NCBI RefSeq assembly: GCF_003049685.1
Contig: NZ_PYSY02000002.1
Location: forward strand, 1 to 64,000
Length of the DNA stretch: 64,000 nt
From: Brucella pituitosa
GTDB lineage: Bacteria > Pseudomonadota > Alphaproteobacteria > Rhizobiales > Rhizobiaceae
Direction of reading: 5' to 3'
Of the stretch, positions 29,453-38,693 are shown in pieces; within the stretch, counting starts at the first letter, position 1, and every line of letters starts with the position of its first letter. The notes beneath the pieces were generated by a model. It searched no databases. It was not told the origin of the DNA and saw only the letters and a list, made by a program, of their open reading frames with translations. A program made the translations under genes and the position numbers.

Positions 29453-31023
29453 TGATGGACTCCTGTCATAGCGGCACCAACCGCTGCAAGGTCGTAAGGT
29501 GGTCGGAATTCGGCAACGATACGCCCGGACAACATGACGATTACGCGGTCAGAAATGTCGAAGATTTCATCGAGATCAGACGAGATGAACATCAATCCAC
29601 AACCGCGCGCCCGTGCTTTGCGCATCGAATCCCAAACAAAGGAAGTCGCACCAATGTCCAGGCCACGGGTTGGCTGTGCTGCGAGTATGAGTCGCGCGTC
29701 CTGATCCATTTCGCGAGACAGAATGACCTTCTGTGCATTGCCACCGGATAGCGAGCCAGCGCGCTGTCCTACTTCTGAATAGCGCACGTCCCATTCTTTG
29801 AGAGCTGCATCGCATTGTTTACGGATGGCGGCGGGGCTGATAGTCGATAGCAGCGACTTCTGAAGAAGACTGCGTGCAGCCCAGTTTTCCCAAAGCGAAC
29901 TGGTCAGGCTCAGGCCTTCTACATTACGCTCGAAAGGAATGATGCGCAGGCCTGCAGCTCTTCGTACAGCAAGAGGTGCGCTGGTCAAATTCTTACTGTC
30001 GATAGCAATGTTGCCGTCAGTCACATCAGCCATCGCTGCAATTGCGCGGACCAGCGTTCGCTGTCCATTGCCTTCAACGCCAGCCACACCGATGATCTCA
30101 CCGGGGTGAATGTTGAGGCTGATCTGATTAAGTGCCGGACCTTCCGGGTCGGGGCGCGTTGAAACATTGGTCATACGCAGAATTGGGTTGAGTGTTGGCG
30201 CGCTGCCCTGAGCGTCCACATCCTCATGAGCGTGTGTAGCGATTGTTGTGCCTGTCAGTGCGGCTTTATCGTCTGCATTGAGGCTTTTTGCAGCAGCAGC
30301 ACCTATAATCAGCTCGGCCAGCTTATCGGCATTGATCCCTTCACAGGGCAGTGGTCCATCAACAAGCTTTCCACCACGCAGGACTGTAACGGTATCGGCA
30401 ATCGCCAGAACCTCTCTGATCTTGTGCAGAATAAGGATCACGGTAACGCCGCGTTCTTTAAGACGGCGGACGCGCTCGAAAAGCTTATCTGCACCTTCGG
30501 GTGACAGAACCGCAGTCGGCTCATCGAGGATGAGAAGTTTGGCGTCGGAGACGAGGGCGCGCGCGATTTCAACGCCTTGCTGGGTTTCCACCGGCAGGTC
30601 GCGGATACGCTGCTTGGCTTTTACTTTTACATCAAGTGCGTCGAGATGCGGTTGCCAACGCTTTTCCAGACGCGTTTTTGAGAAGAGGCCTCCACCTTCC
30701 GCACCGAACTGCATGGCCTCGGCAACGGTGAAGGATGGTGGAAGCGCAAAACTCTGATGTACAAGCTCGACGCCCGAACGACGGGCATCCCTGACATTGC
30801 CGCCCAGTAATGGGCGGCCATCAATTTTCAGTTCGCCTGATGCTGGACGAACGAGGCCAGCCAGAACTCTGGCGAAGGTCGTTTTTCCGGCGCCGTTCTG
30901 ACCCACAACGGCGTGGATCTTGCCACGTTCGAAAACGGCTCCGACATCGGAGAGCGCAACGATGGAACCGTATCGCACGGTCACATCGTGGCATTCAAAT
31001 ATGGGGGGGCTGGCCTTGTTCAT
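29449..31023 (-). CDS. BMP/nucleoside-type ABC transporter ATP-binding protein (two ATPase domains)
   Basis: A 524-aa tandem ATPase, YufO/RbsA-like architecture. Domain 1: Walker A GQNGAGKTT, Walker B LLILDEPTAVLSP, switch His in LILHKIREV. Domain 2 has a degenerate Walker A (GVEGNGQRT), signature LSGGNAQKVILSRE and Walker B LILAAQPTRGLD. The second half has the Gln-for-Glu type Walker B variation usual in this group. Uninterrupted. It overlaps the first permease by 4 bp. Energises uptake of a nucleoside/nucleobase-like ligand. Confidence 0.91.
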   Translation of the reverse strand: MNKASPPIFECHDVTVRYGSIVALSDVGAVFERGKIHAVVGQNGAGKTTFARVLAGLVRPASGELKIDGRPLLGGNVRDARRSGVELVHQSFALPPSFTVAEAMQFGAEGGGLFSKTRLEKRWQPHLDALDVKVKAKQRIRDLPVETQQGVEIARALVSDAKLLILDEPTAVLSPEGADKLFERVRRLKERGVTVILILHKIREVLAIADTVTVLRGGKLVDGPLPCEGINADKLAELIIGAAAAKSLNADDKAALTGTTIATHAHEDVDAQGSAPTLNPILRMTNVSTRPDPEGPALNQISLNIHPGEIIGVAGVEGNGQRTLVRAIAAMADVTDGNIAIDSKNLTSAPLAVRRAAGLRIIPFERNVEGLSLTSSLWENWAARSLLQKSLLSTISPAAIRKQCDAALKEWDVRYSEVGQRAGSLSGGNAQKVILSREMDQDARLILAAQPTRGLDIGATSFVWDSMRKARARGCGLMFISSDLDEIFDISDRVIVMLSGRIVAEFRPPYDLAAVGAAMTGVHQ

Positions 31024-31107
31024 AGCAGCATGATCCAGTCGGAAATCAGAGCGTTGTGTTGAACGGAACTTTCAGTGATCCGTTAAGGATCGCTGTGCGT
31101 GCCGCTG

Positions 31108-32116
31108 CTATTTCCGGTTCAACTTCTTTGCCTTGGCCACAAGATCTGCTGGTCCCTGTTCGGCGAAAAGCGGCGACGGGATAAAGTCGATTACGCCGGT
31201 TCCAAGACCTGTATGCTCGTGTGTGCCGCCAGCAAAATCGTTGCCGACAGCCTTGCTGACTTCATTATAGAGCGAGTTGCCGAAGTCGAGGCCGACGATC
31301 GAAATCACGTTCTTCGGCCCTTGCGGGAACTGGGCAGGATCAAGCACACTTACGAGGCGTCCTTCGCCTTCTTTCGCTGCAGCAATAATGCCGAAATCGG
31401 TTGCTGCAGCGTCCGTCTGAATGAAGTCGATGCCGCTTGAATACATCTGCGTCGCAATTTCCTGGCCCTTTGCCGGGTCCTGGAATGAGCCTGCAAAAGC
31501 AACTGCAACTGACGCATCGGGACGCACAGACAAGGCGCCAGCCTTGAATGCATTATAATCGGCATTGATTGGTGGAATGGACACGCCGCCGATGAAGCCA
31601 AGCTTGCCGGATTTGCTTAAGCGCGCTGCAAAAAATTCCCGATAGATAGCAGCCGAGATAATAGTCATACGAAACTGTTACGACATTCGGAATCGCTGGC
31701 TCAAAAGGATCGGCGAAGAGCTGGACCCATTTCGTATTTGGATAGGAAGGGGCCAGGGCCTTGAAGGGTTCTGCAACTTCGTTGAACGTTGAAACAATTA
31801 CGGAAGCGCCCGCATCGCCCAGGGTGCGGAAGATGGTTTCGTAGGTTGCCGGGTCCTGCGCATAGACAGCGCGTGACTGAAAGCCGTGTTCGTCGGCAAG
31901 TTGCTTGAGCTTGGCGATCATGGAGTCCACAGCACTCGCATCACCTGCAGCCTGCGTATGCACAAGCGCGACGAGACCGCCTGCGGCATAGGACGCTGCG
32001 GTCAGCAGGCCATTGGTCATGCTGAAAGCGGCCAGGCCGGCCGTCGTCTTCAGAAAGCTTCTGCGGTCGACGGAACGGCGCAGCAGATTGATTTGATTTG
32101 AATCTTTGTTCGTCAT
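31108..32116 (-). CDS. BMP-family (nucleoside-type) substrate-binding protein (one frameshift)
   Basis: About 335 aa. A twin-arginine-like leader (DRRSFLKTTAGLAAFSM) ends near SYAAG, suggesting Tat export. The BMP/PnrA-like domain shows VALVHTQAAGDAS, VIVSTFNEVAEPFKALAP, GKLGFIGGVSIPPI and YSSGIDFIQTDAAATDFG. The frame breaks near 31660. ATG at 32116 with AGGAAATGGG upstream is preferred to an earlier opening at 32173. Family members bind purine nucleosides; a DUF3798/purine-degradation ligand fits the amidohydrolase in the same operon. An 84-bp gap precedes the ATPase gene. Confidence 0.86.
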
Positions 32117-32162
32117 GTTCCCATTTCCTTGCTCTGGAAGTTCGGTATCCGAATTTTTATTG

Positions 32163-32210
32163 GGGCGGCTCATGCGCCGCCCTTGGACTTACGGATGCAC
32201 TGTTGCATCC
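32163..32210. repeat. Two tandem hairpins between NIPSNAP and binding-protein genes
   Basis: GGGCGGC-N6-GCCGCCC (32163-32182) and GGATGCA-CTGT-TGCATCC (32193-32210) are both perfect inverted repeats within a 100-bp intercistronic gap. No T-run follows on the minus strand, so mRNA processing or stabilisation is more likely than termination. Confidence 0.65.
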
Positions 32211-32217
32211 GGCTGCT

Positions 32218-32538
32218 TTATGCGCCCGGCGAAAATGATGCCGGGTTCATAATCATCACGTCCTGAGTCTGGATTGCATCGAGCGCCCAGACACCGGAGA
32301 TAAATGTTTGCCATTCGGGATCAGCATACATGGCGGTACGCCGCGCTTCGCGATCTGCGAGACTGTCATAGCGCCACATCAGAACAGTCCGGTGCAGATG
32401 CCCGATTTCACTGACATAGAGCCCTAGAAACGTATTGAGGAGCCGTTTCTGGATCGGCAGACCTTCGGTTTCATATTTCTTGAGCCAGCCGTCGACCGTG
32501 CCGGGCTTGAAGGTATAAGTGCGATGCTCGACGATCAT
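32218..32538 (-). CDS. NIPSNAP-family protein
   Basis: A 106-aa small dimeric alpha-beta barrel protein. MIVEHRTYTFKPGTVDGWLKKYETEGLPIQKR and the later TVLMWRYDSLADREARRTAMYADPEW are typical of the NIPSNAP family, found often beside catabolic enzymes but of unclear biochemical role. The ATG at 32538 overlaps the GMC oxidoreductase stop by 1 bp, so it is translationally coupled to that enzyme. Confidence 0.88.
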   Translation of the reverse strand: MIVEHRTYTFKPGTVDGWLKKYETEGLPIQKRLLNTFLGLYVSEIGHLHRTVLMWRYDSLADREARRTAMYADPEWQTFISGVWALDAIQTQDVMIMNPASFSPGA

Positions 32539-34169
32539 TAAGAGGCCTCCTTGAGAATGAATTCAGCGGCGCGCTCCCCGATCATGATCGCCGGAGCATT
32601 TGTGTTGCCGCTGGAAATGATTGGCATGATTGAAGCGTCCGCAACGCGCAGGCCTTGAATGCCGTGAACTTTCAGCTGAGCGTCGACAACAGCCATCGGA
32701 TCGTTGCCCATCTTGCATGTGCCAACCGGATGGAAGGTCGTCATTGCGTTGGCGCGCAGCCATTTGGTCAGTTCTGCATCAGTTTCGACCGCTGGGCCGG
32801 GCGCAAGTTCCTTGCCACGATATTTGTCGAAAGCTTTCTGCTTGATGACATCCCGCGTCATGCGGATGGCGTTGATCATGGTGCGAATGTCAAACTCGGT
32901 TTGCAGATAGTTGGCTTTGATGCGGGGGCGGTCCATCGGATCGCTTGAACGCAATTTGATTTCGCCACGGCTTTCCGGATTGACCGGACCAACACGTAGA
33001 GAGAAACCATGATTGGCTTCCACACGTTCTTTCTTGAACGGATTAGGAAAATGCAGGTTGGCAGTCTTTTCAAGCGCAGGCATGAAATGCAGCTGGATAT
33101 CGGGTGCCGCAAGATCGGCGCGCGACTTGACAAAAGCCCCGGCCTCATAAGGGAAGGTCGTGGTGATACCTTCCCCAAACAACATGCCCTGAATAACAGA
33201 CAATGTGAGTTTGTCGGCGCGCAGATCGGAATAGAGCGTGACCGGTTCGCGGCATTCATAGGCCATGACGCAATCAACGTGGTCCTGAAGGTTCTTGCCC
33301 ACACCGGGCAGGTCCTGCACGACCTCGATGTTGTGTTCGGCGAGTTCGTCGGCAGCGCCAATGCCAGAAAGCATGAGGATTTGCGGGGGAGTTGACCACG
33401 CCTGCCGACAGGATCACTTCACGATCAGCGTGGACTTTGGTGACATTGCCTTTTCGGCTGTACTCGACGCCGACGGCGCGACCATTTTCGATCAACACGC
33501 GTCTTGTATGGGCGCGGGTGATGATCGTCAGGTTAGGCCGCTTTTTTTTGCCGGACGCAGGAAAGCATAGGCTGCAGAGCAGCGCTTGCCTTTAGTGATG
33601 GTAAAGTCATACCGGCCGAAGCCTTCCTGTTCTCCACCGTTGAAATCGTCGTTCAATGGATAACCGGCTTGTTCACCAGCTTCGTTGAAAACGTCGAGCA
33701 AACCATTCCAGCCGCGTGCACGGCAGACGGTCAATTCGCCTTTAGTGCTGTGAAAGTCATCCTTGCGCTGCACATGGGTTTCAGAACGCAGGAATGCTGG
33801 GAGCACCTCATCATACGACCAGCCTGTTGCACCCATTTGCGCCCAGCGATCATAGTCGTGACGGTTTCCGCGTACATAGATCATGCCGTTAATGGTGGAG
33901 GTGCCGCCAAGCACTTTTCCACGCGGCCAGTAAAGCGAGCGATCATTGAGATGGGGTTCAGGCTCTGTGTGATAGTGCCAGTTGTAGATGCCCGAATGAA
34001 ACAGCTTGCCCATCAACATGGGGAGCCGGAACAACGGGTTGAGGTCCTGTCCTCCAGCCTCCAGCAAAAGCACCTTGTTGGCCGGATCGGCGGAAAGGCG
34101 ATTGGCGAGAACACAGCCAGCCGAACCGGCACCGATGATGATGTAATCGAATGTCTTCGTTGCGGCCAT
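32538..34169 (-). CDS. GMC-family FAD oxidoreductase, choline-dehydrogenase-like (two frameshifts)
   Basis: About 542 aa. FAD motif YIIIGAGSAGCVLANRLSAD at the N-terminus, then RGKVLGGTSTINGMIYVRG (GMC signature 1), the second signature around NSPQILMLSGIG, active-site His in TTFHPVGTCKMG and C-terminal GNTNAPAIMIGERAAEFI. Oxidises alcohol groups with FAD. The frame breaks at homopolymers near 33541 (T8) and 33385 (G5). ATG at 34169, one base after the UDG-like stop. Choline is only one possible substrate; the nucleoside-type importer in the operon suggests an alcohol such as the ribose or hydroxymethyl part of the imported compound. Confidence 0.88.
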
Positions 34170-34170
34170 G

Positions 34171-35049
34171 TTACCAAGCGATGGGCTGAGCACCCATCTC
34201 CTCCAGAAAATCGTTGCAAAGAATGAATGGATTAGGGCGGGAGAGCACTTCGTCAGCGCGCGCCGGATGATCGCGCAGAACGCAGCGCAGATTTCCGCCA
34301 ACGGTTTCGTCAATGCCTGCCAGTGCGAGGGCCTGCGCAGCCGCGTCGCCAAACCCCAGAAACACCAGCGGCTTTCCACGCGCTGCAAGAGTACGCAGTG
34401 TTTCTATGATCAAAGGCTGCCAGAGAACGAGATGCCCCTGTGATTGATGAGGGTCAATATCGACCTTGAAGCGCGTAAGTGTGAGTGAAGCATTGAGGAG
34501 CAGGGCACCTTCAGAAATCCATCGGTCGGCAATTTTGGAAGGGTGTTCCAGCTCGACCGCACTGCTTTCAATTGCGGTCAAAGTCTTTGGCCAATCGTCA
34601 AAACTCCGCGCATAAGACATGTCGCCTGTACGCGCTGCAACGATTTGCTGTGTGTAAGCGCGAATGCTTTTGGAGAACATTTTGTTGAGTTCGTTCCAAC
34701 CCGCAAGGTTTCCTGCTTCAAAAGCGCGTCCGGTTGCAAAGCCCGGCTCGGGATAGGGATCCTGACCAAGAACAACGCAAGTCACGTCGTCTGGAGAAAT
34801 TCCGTCGAAAGCGCGTAAGCAATGGGTTCCAGCAGGCATTCCCGGAAAATGTTTTCCACGACGAACGGGAAAAATCGGTTCCCAGACTTCGAGTTCCAGT
34901 TCGGAAGCGATTCCATCAAAATCGAGAGCAACATGTCCGAGCAGAGCGCGCCATGGTTCAGGCAGATCGGTGGACCAATCTGACAGAAACTCCTCCATTG
35001 CAACCCGTAGCAGCATAGCCATTCGCACCCTCCCCAAGGTGGCGGTCAT
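34171..35049 (-). CDS. Uracil-DNA-glycosylase-superfamily protein
   Basis: A 292-aa protein, uninterrupted. The UDG motif GQDPYPEPGFATGRAF (residues 95-110) keeps the catalytic-type Asp97. GALLLNASLTLTRF matches the uracil-binding strand with Asn, and RDHPARADEVLSRPNPF replaces the family 1 HPSPLS loop. It resembles family 1 UNG but with a Pro in place of the His of GQDPYH and a divergent leucine loop. It is the first gene of an operon of transporter and catabolic enzymes, an odd place for a repair enzyme, just downstream of RutR-like operator sites. A role in repair or in base/nucleoside metabolism cannot be separated here. Confidence 0.82.
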   Translation of the reverse strand: MTATLGRVRMAMLLRVAMEEFLSDWSTDLPEPWRALLGHVALDFDGIASELELEVWEPIFPVRRGKHFPGMPAGTHCLRAFDGISPDDVTCVVLGQDPYPEPGFATGRAFEAGNLAGWNELNKMFSKSIRAYTQQIVAARTGDMSYARSFDDWPKTLTAIESSAVELEHPSKIADRWISEGALLLNASLTLTRFKVDIDPHQSQGHLVLWQPLIIETLRTLAARGKPLVFLGFGDAAAQALALAGIDETVGGNLRCVLRDHPARADEVLSRPNPFILCNDFLEEMGAQPIAW

Positions 35050-35068
35050 CAGGTCATTTTCAGGAACC

Positions 35069-35082
35069 TGACCATTTTGTCA
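35069..35082. promoter_or_regulatory. TetR/RutR-type operator, copy 1
   Basis: TGACCATTTTGTCA, 20 bp upstream of the UDG-like start. It shares 13 of 14 bases with the copy at 35102-35115, in the divergent gap before the TetR gene. Confidence 0.72.
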
Positions 35083-35101
35083 GCTTTTTATGAAAAGAAG
35101 T

Positions 35102-35115
35102 TGACCATATTGTCA
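35102..35115. promoter_or_regulatory. TetR/RutR-type operator, copy 2 (within a larger palindrome)
   Basis: TGACCATATTGTCA lies in the larger palindrome AGAAGTTGAC-CATATT-GTCAACTTCT (35097-35122). TTGACCATATTGTCAA differs by one base from the published E. coli RutR site TTGACCA-NN-TGGTCAA. The longer stem followed by T6 could also act as a plus-strand terminator. Confidence 0.75.
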
Positions 35116-35245
35116 ACTTCTTTTTTATTAGTGCTTCGATTCCAAAGGTCTCATACAGTTGTATTGATAGGCCTGTGGATGATTGCGCATTACTGACCGG
35201 GGCGGTAAGCCCGGGAAAAAATATTTAAAAATAATGGGATAACCA

Positions 35246-35905
35246 ATGGTAGAGCAAAGCAGATCGGTTGAAGTGGAGCCTGCAAATCAGGTGGCTTCTG
35301 ATGAGCCGATCCGAGCGCGAAACGTTCTCAAGATACTCACAGCCGCTGTTGAGATTTTTTCTCGCAAGGGTCTTGATGGCGCGCGTATCGTTGAAATTGC
35401 GAAGGCTTCAGGACTGCCGAAGGGCAACGTCTATTATTATTTCTCGTCCAAAGAAGAGATTTACAACGCAGCGATCGACCAGCTGATTCACAGCTGGGAT
35501 GATGCGTTCAGGCATATATCAGCTGACCGTGAGCCGGCGGAGGCGATTGAAGCCTATGTTCGTGCAAAGCTTAATCATGCATGGGAAAATGCAGCCGAAA
35601 CGCGCCTTTTTGCCAATGAGATTTTGCAGGGTGCGGAGCATCTATCTATGGATGCACGCGAACATATGCGGCGCGTTACGTCAGAAAAAGCGGGTGTGAT
35701 CGATGCGTGGGCGGCTCAAGGCAAAATTGTGCCTGTGGATGCTCGGCATTTGTTCATTCTGCTTTGGTCGGCAACACAATTTTATGTCGAGTTTGAAGCT
35801 CTGGCTTGCGATGCGCTTGATGTCAGTGAGCTGAAAGAAGCCGACTATGCGAATGCAGCAAAAACAATAGCCGGGACGATCCTGCGTGGGCTCTTAGTGG
35901 CGTAG
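35246..35905 (+). CDS. TetR/AcrR-family regulator, RutR-like
   Basis: A 219-aa regulator. HTH DGARIVEIAKASGLPKGNVYYYFSSKEEIY; the C-terminal domain resembles the RutR/TetR_C_6 type (YVRAKLNHAWENAAETRLFANEILQGAEHL, LWSATQFYVEFEALA). RutR in E. coli responds to uracil/thymine and controls pyrimidine catabolism. Two matching operator-like sites lie in the gap to the divergent operon, and one is a near match to the RutR consensus. This supports control of the UDG/GMC/BMP/amidohydrolase operon by a nucleobase-type ligand. Uninterrupted. Confidence 0.87.
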   Translation: MVEQSRSVEVEPANQVASDEPIRARNVLKILTAAVEIFSRKGLDGARIVEIAKASGLPKGNVYYYFSSKEEIYNAAIDQLIHSWDDAFRHISADREPAEAIEAYVRAKLNHAWENAAETRLFANEILQGAEHLSMDAREHMRRVTSEKAGVIDAWAAQGKIVPVDARHLFILLWSATQFYVEFEALACDALDVSELKEADYANAAKTIAGTILRGLLVA

Positions 35906-35961
35906 AGTGTACTTGGCGCTGATATCGACTGCGCCAAGTGGTTGCATTTTCATCGGTGGAT

Positions 35962-37065
35962 TTAATGCTTTTGCTGGCTGAGTGTATCGCGTAGTTTCAG
36001 CATATCTGCACAAACTTCTTCCAGATCGGCCACATCAAAACCATTCGCGTAGCGGAAGCCATGTCGTGTAAGGGCGGCTTTCAGAGCGCCCGTATATTCT
36101 GCACGACCATCCTTGATGATTAGCCCTTTCTCCTCTTCAAAGGATGAGTTCCAGTCAATTGCTTCCTGTTGGCTGACACTTTCCGGCAGGTTCAGCTGCA
36201 AGATTCTGTTTTCCAGTTTAACTGGGTAGCCACCCGGTAAACCATTTGGTCCCGGGACATGACCTGTCCATGACTTATTGGCCGCATAAGCAGCGATCAG
36301 GGTGACACCGCTTGCACCGGAAATTTCGATCGCCGGTTCTGTAGTTAGTTTCACGGCTTCAAATTCCTTGAAGATGTCAGCGATTTCCTTGCCGTCGATG
36401 AACACACGGCAAGGGCGGGTGCCGACGCGTTCAGAAGCGTGTTTGCGCCATGCAGCAAGGTTCTGATAATGTGCGATGACCTGAACGCGCTTCTGATCGG
36501 TGATGCCTTTTGCTCCAGCGAAAACGTTGGAGAGAATGGCAACATTGCCCGTGCCGCTCAGAACTTTATAGCCCATCGCAGTGATCATGCCGTTCACAAC
36601 GTCTGGAAAGCCACAATTGATGAGTGCCGTTGCTGGCGAAAATGTGCTTATTGATCGCGCCATTCTGCTTGAGATGAGTGCTTGAAACACCGCAGTAGCG
36701 GAAAGGCCACCTTCAGCTACGAGGGCCGTCCACTGATTGCCTGTATCCGAAATGACGCTGGAAGTTTGTATCGATGCGCCCTGCACAGCGATGGTTGGTT
36801 TTGTGTCTGCAATCAGCTGATCAGTTGCGCCTTCCTTCACCAGATCGATTTCATAGGTGTCGAAGGTGATCGGCTTGCTGAACATGGATGCGCGTGCGTT
36901 GCATGCCGTTTTCAGCCAGCTGAGACGATCACGATTGCGGCCAGCAATCACCACATGCAGCGCCTCTTCAGATGTTGCGGCAAGGTCAAGCGCGATGCGT
37001 CCGGAAAAGGCCCCGGTACCGGAAATAAGAATGTCAGTCTTCGCTTTTTTTTCGACTGAAGTCAT
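35962..37065 (-). CDS. NAD(P)-binding Rossmann protein, saccharopine-dehydrogenase-like fold
   Basis: About 367 aa. The N-terminus has a dinucleotide-binding pattern (ILISGTGAFSGRIALDLA, VVIAGRNRDRLSWL). No specific catalytic signature is recognised; a saccharopine-dehydrogenase-type NADP-binding domain is the best structural guess. ATG at 37065 with AAGGAGG 10 nt upstream is chosen over an earlier opening at 37107 that lies inside the ligase gene. Last gene of the operon running from the enoyl-CoA hydratase gene, so it probably acts late in that catabolic route. Confidence 0.78.
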   Translation of the reverse strand: MTSVEKKAKTDILISGTGAFSGRIALDLAATSEEALHVVIAGRNRDRLSWLKTACNARASMFSKPITFDTYEIDLVKEGATDQLIADTKPTIAVQGASIQTSSVISDTGNQWTALVAEGGLSATAVFQALISSRMARSISTFSPATALINCGFPDVVNGMITAMGYKVLSGTGNVAILSNVFAGAKGITDQKRVQVIAHYQNLAAWRKHASERVGTRPCRVFIDGKEIADIFKEFEAVKLTTEPAIEISGASGVTLIAAYAANKSWTGHVPGPNGLPGGYPVKLENRILQLNLPESVSQQEAIDWNSSFEEEKGLIIKDGRAEYTGALKAALTRHGFRYANGFDVADLEEVCADMLKLRDTLSQQKH

Positions 37066-37082
37066 GGGCTTGTTCCTCCTTC

Positions 37083-38585
37083 TTATTGATTGAGCCGGTC
37101 CCAACAACCATCAGTGGCTTTGGGTAGCTTGTGTTTCATGATGCGCTGGCTTGGCGTGCGTTCAAATGCATCGACGAAAGCGATGTAACGCGGCAGCTGA
37201 TAGTGAGTGAGGCGGCTTTTCAGCCAGTCGCTCAGGACGCTGGCATCGGGTACGGTGCCAATTTTGGGTTGCACGAAAAGCTTGATGTCTTGCTCGCCAA
37301 TCTCGGCGGCAACTCCGATCATTGCGCAATCTTCCACATCAGGATGGTCTGCGGCGACATGCTCAACTTCCCAGGCAGAAACATTTTCGCCCTTGCAGCG
37401 CACGCTGTCCGTCATGCGACCGTGAAAGAAGAGGTTGCCGTCTTCGTCCCGAGACCCCAGATCGCCTGTGAAGAAACCGTCGGCGCGCAAAGCCTTGGCC
37501 GTGGCTTCCGGGTTGCGATAGTAGCCGGGGAAAATAGCACCTTCGATTGAGGTGGTTACGACGATTTCACCTTTCCCCTCTGTAACGGGAGCACCATGTT
37601 CATCGACGAGTTTGACGGTGAACCATGGAACCGTTCGCCCCACTGAGCCAACAATGCCGCTATCATTGAAGGTGGTGAGACTGGAGGCTTCGGTCATGCC
37701 GTAGCATTCGCGAATTTGAATGCCGAAACGCTCTTCAAAAGCCCGCCAGACTTCCGTTGCACATCCGCCTCCCCATGCAATGCGCACATTGTGATCATGA
37801 TCTTTTTCCGACGGTGGTTGCTTCAAGAGAATCTGAATGATGCCGCCGAGATGGTGGATATGGGTTGAGCCCGCCTGTCGCAGTTCATCCCAGAAACGGC
37901 TGGCACTGAATCGGTCAGAGATGGTGAGGGTGACGTTGCGTACAAGAGGCAGGAGCAAGACTTGAGCACCGCCAATGTGGAAGAATGGCTCCCACATATA
38001 AAAGTCGTCGTGGTCTTTGGCGTCCGAGCAAACTGCGACTGCTTCTGCTGCGAGACGTAGCATCCGGTGCGTCACCAGAACGCCTTTTGCTGGGCCGGTA
38101 GTACCGGATGTATACATGATTGCGGCAATATCATCAGCAGTGGGGAGCGCTGCTTCAAACTGCACACCTGCTTCATATGCTGGCATTGCCGGGTTGTCGA
38201 TTTCGAGAATGGCGGGCAATTGTGCTGCGCCGCAATCGGCAATGACCGAGCAATATTCGCTGTCAGCAACAATCAGTGCCGGTTGGCTATGGCTTATTAT
38301 ATAGTCCAGCCCTGAGCCTTTGAGTGCGGTGTTAACAGGAATCCATGTCGCGCCGGAACGCGTAACGGCGTAAATGACTGCCAGCGCTGCCGGGCTGTTG
38401 CGCATCATGACTGCAACGCGATCTTTGGGCCTATGCCGTTTTCGCGCAGCTTTGGCGATTATTGCAGATGCGTTTTCCAGCCTTGCAAGGCTGATATCGC
38501 CTGTGGGGTGCCGGGCAAACAGGTTATCAGGTGTGTTTGCAGCCTTTTCCAGTAATAGATCGATGAATGTATGGGAGGTCGGCAT
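37083..38585 (-). CDS. AMP-dependent acyl-CoA synthetase, CaiC-like
   Basis: A 500-aa ANL-superfamily enzyme, uninterrupted. P-loop-like motif YTSGTTGPAKGV, A4/A5 segments GGGCATEVWRAFEERFG and ECYGMTEASS, hinge FFTGDLGSRDEDGNLFFHGR, and the C-terminal Lys in PSQRIMKHKLP. It activates a carboxylate as an acyl-CoA. Similarity in layout to CaiC (carnitine/crotonobetaine-CoA ligase), together with the enoyl-CoA hydratase at the operon head, suggests a short unsaturated or betaine-like acid. The substrate is inferred. ATG at 38585. Confidence 0.88.
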   Translation of the reverse strand: MPTSHTFIDLLLEKAANTPDNLFARHPTGDISLARLENASAIIAKAARKRHRPKDRVAVMMRNSPAALAVIYAVTRSGATWIPVNTALKGSGLDYIISHSQPALIVADSEYCSVIADCGAAQLPAILEIDNPAMPAYEAGVQFEAALPTADDIAAIMYTSGTTGPAKGVLVTHRMLRLAAEAVAVCSDAKDHDDFYMWEPFFHIGGAQVLLLPLVRNVTLTISDRFSASRFWDELRQAGSTHIHHLGGIIQILLKQPPSEKDHDHNVRIAWGGGCATEVWRAFEERFGIQIRECYGMTEASSLTTFNDSGIVGSVGRTVPWFTVKLVDEHGAPVTEGKGEIVVTTSIEGAIFPGYYRNPEATAKALRADGFFTGDLGSRDEDGNLFFHGRMTDSVRCKGENVSAWEVEHVAADHPDVEDCAMIGVAAEIGEQDIKLFVQPKIGTVPDASVLSDWLKSRLTHYQLPRYIAFVDAFERTPSQRIMKHKLPKATDGCWDRLNQ

Positions 38586-38623
38586 GGTCTTTAAACCTGT
38601 AAATTTGGATTAGCCTGTCTCAC

Positions 38624-38652
38624 ATTGCTGGCCTGTCAATCAGGCCAGCAAT
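38624..38652. repeat. Perfect intercistronic hairpin (12-bp stem)
   Basis: ATTGCTGGCCTG / CAGGCCAGCAAT with a 5-nt loop lies between the permease and acyl-CoA ligase genes of one operon. There is no T-run on the minus strand, so it may set a 3' end for the transporter part of the mRNA or slow decay. Confidence 0.75.
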
Positions 38653-38693
38653 CGGGAGGAAATGGTGAGTGTTTGGTTGGAAGCTTGCCGGGA

